Counted from the first letter of the stretch, positions 1 to 11,452 are shown. The stretch: DNA of 64,000 nucleotides from Diplonema papillatum (GCA_030068145.1 JAPJBO010000445.1:1-64000); one strand, 5' to 3'. The notes: a model not told the origin generated them from the sequence alone. Made by a program: numbers and translations.

Positions 1-375
1 CCTCTAGCTGCTGCTCATCTTGCTTCTTTTCTCTTGCTGCTGCTCCTCGAGCTGCTGCTCATCTTGTTCCTGCTCATCTTCCTTCTTCCCCTCTTGCTGT
101 AGCTTTTCCTCTGCTTCTGCTCCTCCATCTGCTGCTCCTCTAGCTGCTCCTTTCTTGCCTCTAGCTGCTGCTCATCTTGCTTCTTTCCTCTTGCTGCTGC
201 TCCTCGAGCTGCTGCTCATCTTGCTCCTGCTCATCTTCCTTCTTCCCCTCTACCTGCTGCCCTTCTAGCTGTTCTATCCTCTAGCTGCTGCTCCTCTTGC
301 TTCTTCCTCTTGCTGCTCCTCCTCTATCTGCTGCCCCTCTAGCTGTTTTATCTTCTAGCTGCTGCTCCTCCTGTC
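1..375. repeat. CTG/CTC/CTT-rich imperfect tandem repeat
   Basis: Units built from CTGCTGCTC, ATCTTGCTTC and CTCTTG recur with irregular spacing. Read on the minus strand they give stretches rich in Glu, Gln, Lys and Asp, but no frame stays open through the block, so I see no coding sequence. It could be the decayed end of a Gln/Glu-rich coding repeat that lies to the left of the window. Confidence 0.7.
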
Positions 376-399
376 TGCTGCTCATCACGCTACGGCTCG

Positions 400-2075
400 A
401 TAGCAAGACCTCAAATTCCCAAAGAGTCGCGTCTGAATGATAAAGAGCGGCCCAAGAACGACTGCAAATTGGCCGATAATCAAACAGCGGCGCAAGAACG
501 ACTGCAACTGTGGGCGGCAATGACAGATGACAGATGAACGGAGCTAGACCACAAATGTCCAAAGAGCCATGCCCGACTGACAGCAAACGGCCAAAGTGCG
601 GTACGAGAACGACTGCAAATGTCCATAACACCTGTCTTTTTTTCCTTCAAGGACAGCAGATGACCGCAGAACGGTACCAGAATGACAGCCAATGTCCAAG
701 GAGCGGCACCAGAACGACTGCAGATTGCCAGAGACTGCCCCAAGAATGACAGCCAATGACCAATGAACAGCGTTAGAATTACACAAATGCCCATGAGCCA
801 CGCCTGAATGACAGCGAACGGGCAAAGAGCGGCGCTAGAACGACTGCAATGGCCAAACTACAGAACGAGAACGACTGCAACTGGCCGGAGATCGCCCAGG
901 AAGGACAGCCAATGACCAAAGAGCGGCACCAGAATGACAGCGAACGGCCATAGAGCGGTACCAGAACGACTGTGCCAGAATGCCAGCGAATGCGCCAGAA
1001 CGACTGCAGATTGCCAGAGATCGCCCAGCCAATGACCAGCAAGCGGCACTAGAATGACTGCCTATGACCAACAAACGGCGCTAAAATGACCACAAACGCC
1101 CATGAGCCACCTGAATGACGGACCAAGAGCGGCGCTAAAACGACTGCAATGGCCAAACTGCGGAACGAGAACGACTGCAACTGGCCGGAGATCGCCCAGG
1201 AAGGACAGCCAATGACCAACGAGCGGTACCAGAATGACAGTGAACGGCCATAGAGCGGTACCAGAACGACTGTGCCAGAATGCCAGCAAATGGCCAAGGA
1301 GCGGCGCCAGAACGACTCCCAATGACCAAAGAATGCCGCTAGAACGACTGCAAATGTCCAAAGAACGGCGCTTGAACGACTGCAAATTGCCCAAGAGCAG
1401 CGCCAGCATGACTGAAAATGGCCAAACCGCGGCGCGAGAACGACTGCAACAGGCTGGAGACCGCCCAGGAATGACTCCCAATGACCAAAGAATGCCGCTA
1501 GAACGGCTACAAATGCCCATAGAGCCTGAATGACGGCAGTCGGCCAAAGAACGGCGCTTGAACGACTGCAAATTGCCCAAGAGCAGCGCCAGCATGACTG
1601 AAAATGGCCAAACTGCGGCGCGAGAACGACTGCAACAGGCTGGAGACCGCCCAGGAATGACAGCCAATGACCAAAGAGCGGCACCAGAATGACAGTGAAC
1701 AGCCACAGAGTGGTACGAGAACGACTGCAAATGTCTAAATCACCTTGCTTGAGGGACGGCAAATGACCAGCAAGCGGCACCAGAATGACTGCCGACGACC
1801 AAAGAACGGAGCTAGAATGACCACAAATGCCCAAAGAGCCGCGCCTGAATGACAGCGAACCGCCAAAGAGCGGTACTAGAGCGACTGCAAATGTCCAAAG
1901 CACCTTTGTTTGAAGGACGGCAAATGACTGCAGAACGGTGCCAGATTGACAGCCAATGGCCAAGGATTGGCACCAGAACGACTGCCAATCGCCAGAGATC
2001 GTCCCAAGAATGACAGCCAATGAATGACCAGCAAGCGGCACCAGAATTAACGAACAGCGTGACACGTGAATGGTA
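400..2075. repeat. degenerate minisatellite, unit about 32 bp
   Basis: About 1.7 kb of diverged copies of a unit near 32 bp, with the recurring words AGCGGCACCAGAATGACAGC, AGAACGACTGCAAATG and GGCCAAAGA. Larger blocks of about 170-300 bp are repeated too (compare 835-960 with 1130-1260, and 1320-1490 with 1540-1680), so there is higher-order duplication. Long minus-strand open frames run through it because the unit is poor in stops, but their translation is only the repeat. Confidence 0.85.
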
Positions 2076-2999
2076 TCGTTTGGCTGAACAGGAAACTGTC
2101 CAAACCTGTCAAAGAATCCTGATCAATCATCAGGCAAAGACAGTTGGATAAACAACAAAGACTGCCTGCGTCGGCCGCGCTTGCAGCGCGTTTCCGAGGA
2201 ACACCACGAGGAGGTGCAGGTCAGATTTTTGTCCCTCATGTCAAAAACAAGCAATGAGCCATCGTCTGGACTTCGAAGCGGAGGATGATGAGGAATATCC
2301 TTTGTGTGACTCTTGATCCCTTTGAAGAGTTTCCTGCAGTTCACAGGGCCACCTTGCCAAAGGAGCTCTCAACAATGCGATGAGCGCCCCTGATGTCGAA
2401 ATGGGGAAGAAGTTCCGATCTTCGAAAGAACGTCGTTCGTCTGTACTTCGAATTCCTGTGAGGGTTTCTTCAGATGCATCGGTCAAAACCATCATCAATT
2501 TGAGCACGCACACCGCTCTCTGCACTTGTTCACTTAATCGCAAAAAAAATGGCATACTTCATTGTTTCCGGTGGGCGCCAAAACAACCGGCATTGAACCT
2601 CGTCACCCCGCCATCTTTTATTTTGGTGTCATGTTCTTCCGGTTGTTTTTATTACCTTTTTTGTCGTTTCAATTTGAATGGTTTCAACTTCTTCTTGCTC
2701 GAGTCGGGCCTCCCATAGATGAGAGGCCCCCTTTCCTGGACAAGACGGCCGCCTTCTTTCAAAGGTTCGGGATTCACGAGGGGGCCCGCTAGGGCCACCG
2801 AGTGCGGGTTTGCGGGGTTGCGACCATGTCCGAGTGAAGGGCACGGATCGCCTGCTCGCCTGCTGTTGTTGTTGTGGTGGCAGTTCCTGAGGGGGGGCGG
2901 ATCCGCTGCGGGGCCGAGGTTTGCTTCTACGCACCCGTCCACTGTCAGGTCGTCCCCACCCCCCAGTTGTGTGCAGGGGGCGGGCTCCGGGACGGTAAC
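2076..2999. other. intergenic, no gene recognised
   Basis: Mixed-composition DNA. The short open frames on both strands overlap one another and show no domain or motif. I see no clear repeat ends. Confidence 0.5.
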
Positions 3000-3155
3000 T
3001 TGGCCCATGTCAAGGCTTCTAAAGGTCAGTTCCTTCAGGAACTTGGCCCACATCACGGCCTCAGAAGTCCAGGCCTTAAAGAAATGTTGGCCCACATCAA
3101 GGCTTCGAATGTCCAGTCCTTCAAGAAAAGGTGACCCACATCAAGGCTTCTAACA
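3000..3155. repeat. tandem repeat of about 44 bp, three to four copies
   Basis: Diverged copies share GGCCCACATCAAGGCTTC and GTCCAGTCCTTCA-like words at roughly 44-bp spacing. Confidence 0.65.
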
Positions 3156-3997
3156 AAAGTCACAGAAGAAACGCTGGATGGAAATAATGACACGACGAAC
3201 AAACGCAGGAGATGGAGGGCAAACAAGTCTGTACTAGTCAACCAAGGAGAGGAGAGCAGCAGAAGCATTACAGCCCCTGCAAGAAGCTAATCACATGAAT
3301 GCAATGTAGCTGCTTACCGCAAATACTTCGTCAGCTCCGCTCATTTTCGCCCTCAATGGGTGGTGGCACAGACTTAGGTACAAAAACGTTGGTTGGAAGA
3401 TAGTCAGTGTTTTGTTTGGAGTAGGTCGCTGAAGTGTGAATTTAATCATCACTCGGATGTCAGCATAGTTGCACTGACACCGGATGTGTGGTGTTGGATA
3501 CTAATCAGACCAGAAATTCGTAGCTGACAGAACTAAGAGCGGCAGGGTGTGACTCATACAGATTGTGTGCTCCCTGTACATCAGGGACCACAAACACAAG
3601 GACCTAAGGTCCTCGGGTTGCTGTTGGTGTCGCCCCCCTCTAGCGCCTGTTCTTGCAGCAAAAGACACTTCCTGGATTAAGGCTATCCCTAAGCCTCTCC
3701 GGAAACTGTGCCCTGAGTTTTGCGAGTGGAGAGGCCCACAAACAAACCCAAGGAAGTGGCATATGAAGTAGAAGTAGAAAAACACAACACAACTCGATGG
3801 ACTAAAAATGGAAGGAAAGCGTGAATGAGAAATGCACGAAAACGCACACTGAATAATTAATCAGGTGACTGTTATAGGTTGCTTGAACTAATTTGTCGGC
3901 ATATGGGGGTTTCTCTGAATCCGATGAAAGCCGTTGATGACATGCCGTCCCTCTTTGCGAAGGAGATGTATAATTGTATTATCCAGTGCTCTGGACT
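3156..3997. other. intergenic, downstream of the membrane-protein gene
   Basis: This holds the 3' flank of the minus-strand gene that ends at 3998. I see no other gene, RNA or repeat that I can support. Confidence 0.5.
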
Positions 3998-6900
3998 TCA
4001 AATGCTGTGAATCTGTATTAAGGAGCCTGAGACCGGACTGTGAGGTGGTGATGCATCAAATCCGACTGACCTTGGTGACATCTGTGTTGGTGACTGTGTT
4101 GGTGACATGTGCGGGGAAGATAGCATTGACATGTTGTCTTCGGATGCTGCGATGTATTCGGATAACAGGATCGGTCTTTCTGAAGACCTCTTGCTGACAA
4201 GTTTGAAAGCCCCTGCTAGCATCATGAGAACCACCGCCGCAATAACCAAAATCCACCACCACGACATTGTCCCATCGCTGTCATCGTCGGTGTCAGTTGC
4301 AGCTTGTTGCCCATCACCATCACCAAAGTCTGGTGAGGTAGTCTTACCCACTGTTGTGGGCCCTGATGTTGGTAACGCTGTTTCCGATGCATCAGATGTT
4401 GGTGTCCCGGAAACTGGGGCCATGCTTGGTGCCTCAGCTGTTTTGGTTGATGGCGCCTCAGATGATGACAATACAGTGGGTGATTGTGTTGCAGGAGTAT
4501 GAGTTGATCCTTCCTCAGTCGCAGGTGCCCCTGTTGCTGGTGCCTTAGATGAAGGCACCCCGGTTGATGGTGTCTCTGTTGCAGGTGTATGAGTTGATAC
4601 TTCCACAGTTGGAGATGCCCCTGTTGCAGGTGCTGTAGATGAAGGCGCCCTAGTTGATGGTGCCTCAGTTGATGGTGCCTCAGACGTAGATGAAGGCCCC
4701 CCAGTTGTTGGTGCCGCAGTTGCAGGTGTATGAGTAGAACCTGCCACAGTTGGTGGTGCCCCTGTTGCTGGTGTCCCGGAAGAAGGTAGCCCAGTTGATG
4801 CCTGAGTTGGCGGTGCCACAGATATAGGTGCTACAGTTGGTGGTACATCAGTTGAAGGTTTATGCGTTGATCCTGCTACAGTTGCAGGTGCCTCGGTTGC
4901 AGGTGCCTCGGTTGCAGGTGCCTCGGTTGCAGGTGCCTCTGACAAAGGCATCCCGGTTGATGGTAGATCAGTTGCTGGTGTGTCAGTTGACGGTGTGTTT
5001 GTTGCTTGTGCTGTAGTTGAGGGTGCTATAGTAGTTGGTATCATTGTATCAGGTGCCGCGGTGGCTGTTTTGCAGTGGTCACGAGGCGGAGTCCAGACAT
5101 TCCTGTTCTGCACTCCCATCTTGTGCTTGAACGAGCATGTGTCCCCAAATGGACACACATTTTCGCATTCTCCCTGACCCGGATCATTGAAAGCCTCCCA
5201 CTCGTCTGTCTTTTTCCAGCAGTAGTACTGCCAGTCCTCCTTTGCCACACCTTGAGGGGGGCAAACTGAATACACTCGGCACCACCCATCGTACATCCCC
5301 CACGAGAATCCCGTGGACTCAGGAGCACTATTGCTGAGAGCAAGGCAGTCTTCGTAGCTCACACCCTTATTTCTATGGTCGCCGATCAATTCCTCACAGC
5401 CTTTGTACCCGATGCACCTGCCGTGACGTATGAATTGATACCCTTTCGGTTCTTGCAGCATGAACGTCCTGTGAGAGTCGATAAAGGCTGGGAGACCGTT
5501 GTACTTTGTGTGGTCGACGACTGCGCACCGCACTTGATACTTCAGCCCGTCATACAGTTGTCCTCCCATTTCTTGTGTCAGCATCATCATTGCCACATCG
5601 TTGACAACAACCGCTGTTTTCACGTATTCTCCGTTCGTCCCATTCAATGCTTTCAATTCCGCTGCTGTCTCTGGGAATTGCTCGCGGTCGTCCGACCCTC
5701 TGCGAGCCGCACAGACAACTTCTGCACCGTTCATCATTCCGTTAGTCTGCACACTAACAGGGATTCCATCCTTTGTTCCCTGTCGAGGGAACTGATCCAC
5801 AATCTCCATTTTTCGCTCCTGTATTTTTAGATAGGTCGAAGCCCCAAACCCGTCGAAGCACGACTCGTAGGTACACCCCTCCACTGTTTCTACTTTCGTC
5901 TGGCTACTGCAGCCGCGCAATAGTTCGCATTCTTTGTCTTCGTTCCAGAATGTGAATGCTCCACATGCTGTGTCCTCATCACATGCAAATGCGCAGCAGT
6001 CGACATTATCCATCGGAGTGCGACTGATCGATACATCGTCACACTTGATGTATCCAAATTCAAGTTTTTGAAACGAATAACCGTTCACAAGCGGTGCCTT
6101 CCCTTCACGGGTGCAGAACCATGTATCGTACAAGCTGACCATGTTGTACACATCGATGTTTCCCGGCAATAAATCGTGCCTCTCACCTGAGTCCATGTGC
6201 AAGATTCGACACATCTTCAAAAGCCGGTTGTCGCCACGGTTCAGCTGAATCGTCTTTTGATAGTAGAACCCAACACACAACACATCCATGTCGCACAGCG
6301 ACTTACACATTTCAACGCTTTCGTAGGGTCCAAGTGGGCGATGCACGTAGTTGATTCCCTCTGGGTGGTATGCCCACTGGTCACCGTCAGGAAAAGGAAG
6401 ACTGTTCTGGAACCTGTGCCACCTCGTACACTTCGGCCGCTCACGACCCGTGGGTGGTGATAACTCATTGCGCGTTGGGCACACAGCAGGGCCTGTAATA
6501 CGCACTGTGTAGTGGGTCATCTGCAGGGATTGCGACTCCATCCAGCACGAGTAAGAATTGGGTCCCCCAGAGGGGTACGTCCATGTCCACATCCTGCAGC
6601 GGCCTTTCTCTCCAACATATTCACGACACCTCTTTGCACACTCAGCAGGCGTGGGACAACTCCCCCGCGGGCCAAGTTCGGCATCATCTTCCGCTATCAA
6701 ATCGGCTCCGCCAACTAAGCCAGACTCTGCACATGTCATGTTCAGATCCTCTTCGTAGTCCGAGATTGGTAGTACTGGTCCTACTAAATCGCGAGGTGAC
6801 CCGAACGAAGGCCTCTCGCCGTTCTGATTGACAGACACGACAATGAGAAGATGCGGGTTACATTTGTCTGTCGCCCCTGTTTTCTGATCGCGCCTGTCGT

Positions 6901-7690
6901 AGCTGATAGGACACCTCTGGTAGTCAGTGGCCTTTGTGCCCATCGGAATCTCAAACGTAATGTCGCAGCCTGTCTTCGGAAATTCTGCATAAAGCTTTGA
7001 CTTGTCCAACCACATTGCAAGATCCCACGAGACAGGATTTCTCAACACACAAGATGGTGCCTTCCTTTTGGCCATAACGAACCCCCAGTACACACGGTAA
7101 TGTGTAATGTCCGACTCGTCGACGGCTCGCAGAATCGTTGCTGTCCCACCGAACACGAACCTGGCTGGATCCTTGTCAACGAACATCAACCCCATTGGGC
7201 GCTGCCGTGGCACTGGGTTCACTGTCGGCAGGTCACAACATTCTGCTTCGCTGCATCCAAAGTAGCAATCGATGTCGGCAGCATTCCCTTTAAGAGTCCA
7301 CCCAGCTGGACACGTGAAGCTGGAACATACTTGTTCGGTACAGCACTCTTCGTCAAAGCATTCATGTGCTTCGAAGTCATTGTGTGGATTGCGGCAAATC
7401 ATGCCTGAAGCATCTGGCCTCAAAACCTTGCCATCGGCGCATTGGTGATATGGTACATCTGCAGGCGGCATTGTCTGCCATATGAAGTCAAAACGCATGT
7501 CCGGGTCGTTGGGCACCCTCTTGCAATACGGCCACTTCGGATAGTCAGCATCGTTCAGCGGGTGTGGGCACCACTGCTGTCTACAGTCGCCGCCGAACAC
7601 GACACCACCATAGCCTTGGCACGGTGCTGCGAGCACACTGCTGCCCCCGAGAAGCAGGCACAGGAAAACGCCATGTAAAACCCCATGCAT
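3998..7690 (-). CDS. PAN/Apple-rich, mucin-like type I membrane protein
   Basis: A single open frame of 1230 residues. Residues 1-22 form a clear signal peptide ending in VLAA. Residues 23-153 are Cys-rich, with a module that contains CSSFTCPAGW and ends CSEAECCD. Three segments look like PAN/Apple domains: about 319-404, 421-520 and 526-610, each with the paired Cys-x3-Cys helix (CAKRC, CKSLC, CAFAC) followed by a Cys-Trp or Cys-x-Phe core. A fourth, weaker Cys-rich segment lies near 750-850. About 905-1130 is a Thr/Ser/Pro/Ala-rich stalk of ATEAPATEAP-like repeats, probably O-glycosylated. A transmembrane helix (about 1140-1162, starting WWWILVIAAVV) and a short tail follow. I infer a cell-surface adhesion or glycan-binding protein, since PAN domains bind proteins or carbohydrates. 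No intron is needed. The ATG directly precedes the signal peptide. Confidence 0.85.
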   Translation of the reverse strand: MHGVLHGVFLCLLLGGSSVLAAPCQGYGGVVFGGDCRQQWCPHPLNDADYPKWPYCKRVPNDPDMRFDFIWQTMPPADVPYHQCADGKVLRPDASGMICRNPHNDFEAHECFDEECCTEQVCSSFTCPAGWTLKGNAADIDCYFGCSEAECCDLPTVNPVPRQRPMGLMFVDKDPARFVFGGTATILRAVDESDITHYRVYWGFVMAKRKAPSCVLRNPVSWDLAMWLDKSKLYAEFPKTGCDITFEIPMGTKATDYQRCPISYDRRDQKTGATDKCNPHLLIVVSVNQNGERPSFGSPRDLVGPVLPISDYEEDLNMTCAESGLVGGADLIAEDDAELGPRGSCPTPAECAKRCREYVGEKGRCRMWTWTYPSGGPNSYSCWMESQSLQMTHYTVRITGPAVCPTRNELSPPTGRERPKCTRWHRFQNSLPFPDGDQWAYHPEGINYVHRPLGPYESVEMCKSLCDMDVLCVGFYYQKTIQLNRGDNRLLKMCRILHMDSGERHDLLPGNIDVYNMVSLYDTWFCTREGKAPLVNGYSFQKLEFGYIKCDDVSISRTPMDNVDCCAFACDEDTACGAFTFWNEDKECELLRGCSSQTKVETVEGCTYESCFDGFGASTYLKIQERKMEIVDQFPRQGTKDGIPVSVQTNGMMNGAEVVCAARRGSDDREQFPETAAELKALNGTNGEYVKTAVVVNDVAMMMLTQEMGGQLYDGLKYQVRCAVVDHTKYNGLPAFIDSHRTFMLQEPKGYQFIRHGRCIGYKGCEELIGDHRNKGVSYEDCLALSNSAPESTGFSWGMYDGWCRVYSVCPPQGVAKEDWQYYCWKKTDEWEAFNDPGQGECENVCPFGDTCSFKHKMGVQNRNVWTPPRDHCKTATAAPDTMIPTTIAPSTTAQATNTPSTDTPATDLPSTGMPLSEAPATEAPATEAPATEAPATVAGSTHKPSTDVPPTVAPISVAPPTQASTGLPSSGTPATGAPPTVAGSTHTPATAAPTTGGPSSTSEAPSTEAPSTRAPSSTAPATGASPTVEVSTHTPATETPSTGVPSSKAPATGAPATEEGSTHTPATQSPTVLSSSEAPSTKTAEAPSMAPVSGTPTSDASETALPTSGPTTVGKTTSPDFGDGDGQQAATDTDDDSDGTMSWWWILVIAAVVLMMLAGAFKLVSKRSSERPILLSEYIAASEDNMSMLSSPHMSPTQSPTQMSPRSVGFDASPPHSPVSGSLIQIHSI
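4400..5060 (-). repeat. Thr/Pro/Ala codon repeat inside the mucin-like stalk
   Basis: Imperfect in-frame repeats of 15, 24 and 30 bp encode ATEAPA- and STHTPAT-like units. Four nearly identical 15-bp units stand together at about 4880-4940. Such arrays usually vary in length between strains. Confidence 0.75.
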
Positions 7691-7908
7691 TCCGACAATA
7701 TTCTAGGAGGGTCAAGATTCGGTGAAGCGACTGAAAAAAGCTGACACTGTAAAATGGCCTATGTTCTCGGAAGCTCTTCGCTCAGCAACACACAGCAAAC
7801 AAGAAATGTGTCTGGGCCGGTCTAAGCCAGGTATCGAAAAAGTGCATCAGGATGAAGGTTCCACTCACCTGTGGGCCGGTGGCCACCGTAATTCATACCT
7901 GCCAGATC

Positions 7909-8385
7909 GTTTCCGAGACTAGAGTATGCAATTAGCTCTGTCGAGCCAAGCCCACTTTTTAGGGGGTCTGCGGGCGAAGCTACTCTTTTGTAGTGTTTTT
8001 TGTAGTATGTTTTCGTAAAGGGTCGCCATATTTCCTCCCCAAAAATTGTCACTGTGATGTCAGAGAAGCCTGGAGTCGGCCTTCAGGCCGCAAGGCCCGG
8101 TCGAACCCAGCCAAGGACACCTTTCCGGTCGAAGATGATTTTCGGGGTTCAATGTGCCCGATATTTGCGTTTTTACAGAGTTTCTCGATATCTCGCGGGT
8201 TTTGGGTCACCCTGGGTAATTTGAGTCAGTCTGCCAGAAGCTAGCATCACCAGAACTTTGCCTCACCAGAACTTCGCTTCTCCCGAACTTTGCTTCACCA
8301 GAACTTAGCATCACCCGAACTGTGCTGCGCCAGAACTTACTACTAACTGCTTTGTCAGAATTTAGCGTCACCTCAACTTAAAGGG
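7909..8385 (+). repeat. old copy of the tRNA-like composite repeat
   Basis: It starts with TTTCCGAGACTAGAG, a decayed form of the CGAGACTGGAGG end seen at 58589. The GAGCCAAGCCCACTTTT block follows, then a degenerate tRNA-like module with the hairpin GGCCTTCAGGCC and a B-box-like GGTCGAACCC near 8075-8110. Next comes the shared TTTCCGGTCGAAGATGATTT tail, then repeats of CCAGAACTT type from 8240 to 8380. It is more diverged than the copies at 51660-54030 and 58589. Confidence 0.7.
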
Positions 8386-8399
8386 GAGGCATAGGGCAA

Positions 8400-8545
8400 C
8401 CATGCAACGATGCAGTGCAACGATGTAGTGCAACGATGTAGTGCAACGATGTAGTGCAACGATGTAGTGCAACGATGTAGTGCAACGATGTAGTGCAACG
8501 ATGTAGTGCAGCGATGTAGTGCAACGATGCGATGTCGTGCAACGA
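8400..8545. repeat. 13-bp tandem repeat
   Basis: About eleven copies of CGATGTAGTGCAA, nearly perfect, with decayed copies on both sides. The open minus-strand frames across it merely translate the repeat. Confidence 0.9.
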
Positions 8546-9649
8546 TAGGAGTAACAAACCGTAGGTTTGAACTGTGTAAGCAGCAGTAGTGCAACTATAG
8601 GACACAATGCAACGATGCAATGGTTGGTTGGTTCAGTATGTTGTTGCAACTACCTGTGATGAACCAAGTGGATGGTGATGAATGATGATGATGATGATGA
8701 GCTGGCGTGTCGGCTGATGAAGCCAGTGACAGCGACGTGAGCGACTCTTCGGTGGATGACACTTCTTCGGCGGACGACGACGATTCATCTCTTGATGATA
8801 AACCTCTTTCGCAATCGCGTGTTCCCGTGCAAGTCCGGCCTCGGGAGACAGCAGAAGTGACGAGCCAGAATCGTTGCTGACCCAGGCATCTGCACCAACC
8901 GCAAAGGCAGGAAAAGTGCGAAAGGTCGCTGCTGCTGGTCTCTTGAGCTTTGGCTTCACGGTAGGTGACTATCCGCCAAGAAGACGTGTACTAGTAATTA
9001 TTCGTCTTTGGGCAGTATGCAGATTTTTTTTTTGCATCGTTGCAAGAGGGTCCCGGCCGCCAAGAGTTAGGGATATGTGCGCCTGACAACTATTGTAAAT
9101 TTGTTGCATTAGTGTGATTGTCAGGCCTTCGACTACCCTGAGCAACGCACTATGCACACTCCGTGTCTACGTCACAGCAGATGGAACGCGTCTGTTACGT
9201 CGCCGCGGAGGCGGCCTACGAGTGGGTGTCATTGTGGCCTCCCGGCCGGAGCCATCGTTGGATGACCCTTCGCTCGTTTCTTCGCGTTTGCGTCGGTTCG
9301 CGCGTCGGATGGACGCAGCCGGGGGCTGCGCATTGGGCGGCGTTCGTCGGGCGGGGGTGTTGGCCCGGAGTTGCGGCGTTGGCAGTTGAGTGCGTCGGCG
9401 CCGCCGCGCTGGGGGGGGTGCGTGGGACGGAAGGGTCCTCCGCAGCACGCCGCCGCAGCGGCGCCGCGACAACTATTTGCTTCGGGCAATTAAAAAAATC
9501 TTTTTGGCCAAACTTTTCCGGTGAATAATTGGGGGGGGTCAAATAAGAAAAAAGATTTGGTGCAACCGAAGGAAACATGTCGGTTCATCAGCCAGGCCAT
9601 GGTCCCGGGATGGCAGGGGTGCTGTCTTGACAGCCAAAGAGATGGCACT
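8546..9649. other. intergenic, with a GAT microsatellite
   Basis: A short (GAT)n run lies near 8680-8702. The stretch 9120-9480 is GC-rich with overlapping open frames on both strands but no domain. A GGGGGGGGTCAAATA motif at about 9528-9543 matches the motif found at other element ends in the window. Confidence 0.45.
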
Positions 9650-9731
9650 GGACGAGGAAACGTTTCCGTTTCCGTTTACATTTCCTTATTTCGAAAAAAC
9701 TAGAAGAAACAGTGTTTCCATCCAACTTAGC
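9650..9731 (-). mobile_element. terminal fragment of the GTTTCC-type TIR family
   Basis: The reverse complement of this stretch (GGGCTAAGTTGGATGGAAAC, then GTTTCTTCTAGTTTTTTCGA and runs of GGAAAC) closely matches the left end of the element at 51983. No matching second end is visible, so it is probably a solo end or a truncated copy. Confidence 0.65.
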
Positions 9732-9737
9732 CCTAGG

Positions 9738-10843
9738 CATACTGTGCATACGAGTCGTATTCTCGTCTAAACTCGTATTTCGGTTTTCGGAGCAAATTCT
9801 CGCCAAACGACTCGTATTCTCGTGCCAAACTCGTCTAAACTCGTATCATTCTCGTCAAAACTCGTCTAAACTCGTCTAAACTCGTATTGACGAGTACAGG
9901 CTATTTTCACTGTGGAACACGGTATTTGGCCTTCTGTGCTACTTTCCTTCACCACAAGACTGGTATCCTGCAACCCGCTGTTCCTCAAATCCTTCAGCTC
10001 CTGTATTCCAAATTCCTGCTCCCGACGAACTGTCGCTTTTCAGCCTACGGTTTTCAGGGCTACGGTTGGATAATTTGAGGATGACCAACCGCACGAAGAA
10101 GTGCGTAGTTTTGTTGTTGAAGACCAAGAAGATTCGCAACAGCATCGGCAAGATAGGCAAGACGGGGGTCCGGTACACTTGAATGTCTACAGACAAGCAA
10201 AGTACCCCATCACGACTTCAGGTCAAGCATACGAAGGCGGTGCCGCGACGACCACGTGCTGTGCACCTCGTTGAGGATACTTGGTGCTCGCCGTGACTTC
10301 TTTGCACCGAGAGATGAGAGCAGGGAAATGTTAACGAGGGTTTAGCACGAGACGGATGAGCCACATGATTGGTCCCATGATAGCCCATAAGCAAGCACGC
10401 TCGGCCACCATGTTTCCCCAGTCACCCACGTATGTTCCGTCGATCAGGGACACCAGGCCTCGCGAGTTCCTGACTAACGAACTGCGCCCACAAGTGTGAC
10501 GGTCAGAATGTTGAAGTTGCTTGGGTGAGGGCGGCATTATTGATGTTGGCAGCATCGACATCAATTATACCACGGTGAAACGCTTCTGCAGCTGCCATCA
10601 CTTCTTCCTTCCTCTTTGGTCGCGTTGCGTCTTTTATGGACCAGAACCAGCCCAGGAAAAGGTTTGCCTCCGGACACAACAATTCTTTGCACCAAAGAAT
10701 ATGTCCAAAAAATGACCGTGTGGCCAAAATACCCAGTAAACCACCTTCAAAAAATTCTCGTCTAATCTCGTATGACGAGTTTAGATGAGAATCTGATACG
10801 AGAATACGACTCGTACACGAGAATACGACACGTGCACTGTATG
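9738..10843. mobile_element. nonautonomous TIR element, 1.1 kb, TSD CCTAGG
   Basis: The ends are inverted repeats: left CATACTGTGCATACGAGTCG, right (reverse complement) CATACAGTGCACGTGTCG. Both continue into arrays of TCGTATTCTCG and CTCGTCTAAA words. A 6-bp palindromic direct repeat CCTAGG flanks it at 9732-9737 and 10844-10849. The interior has only short frames and no transposase. The element sits exactly between two abutting inverted ends of a GTTTCC-rich repeat family. Confidence 0.75.
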
Positions 10844-10845
10844 CC

Positions 10846-11452
10846 TAGGGCTATGTTGGCAAGTAAACGCGTTTCCATCCGTTTTTTTCCAAAACGTGGA
10901 AACGGAAACGGCCCCTTGGTTTTGCAGGCTACCCACAAACCACGGTAACACCACCAAGGAATACTACACGGTGAGGTCCAGCCCCAGAAGTTGGAGTTAA
11001 AGAGGGTGCCGGAGTCACACCCGAAAAGCCCGCAAAGTGACACCCGCTTTTTAACTCCAGCTTTAACTCCAGCTTCTGAGGCGCTCACATCCCCGACAGG
11101 GTGTGTCAACTTGCAGCCATAACCGAAAAGACTGTCGCGCATACGAACCTTGTCGAGAAACTTCACGGGTAGGTCTCCAGGCCCAATTTTCTGAGTGCTT
11201 GGTTGCCACCACTACGAAGGACCGCGCAGTTCGGGACTACTTCGGAGACAGCACCGTTTGCACAGATAAATTTGTTTTGCTGGCTTGTTGGGAAATACCC
11301 CTAATTTGTTTTCCCCCCGCCCATCCGAGGTGTGGTCACCTTACACACTGCAGTCTGCAGCAGCCGTTTGCCCAAATAAGGAAACGCCGTTTCCTTGAAA
11401 GTATGGAAACGGAAACGGGAAACGTTTCCGTTTACTTGCCATCATAGCCCTA
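10846..11452. mobile_element. short TIR element with GGAAAC-rich ends, 0.6 kb
   Basis: Left end TAGGGCTATGTTGGCAAGTA; the right end reads, as reverse complement, TAGGGCTATGATGGCAAGTA. Both lead into GTTTCC/GGAAAC-rich subterminal DNA. No coding capacity and no clear target duplication. Confidence 0.7.

Noticed and set aside
1049-2065. 338-codon minus-strand frame
   Set aside because: It is only a translation of the degenerate minisatellite; neighbouring frames are open as well.
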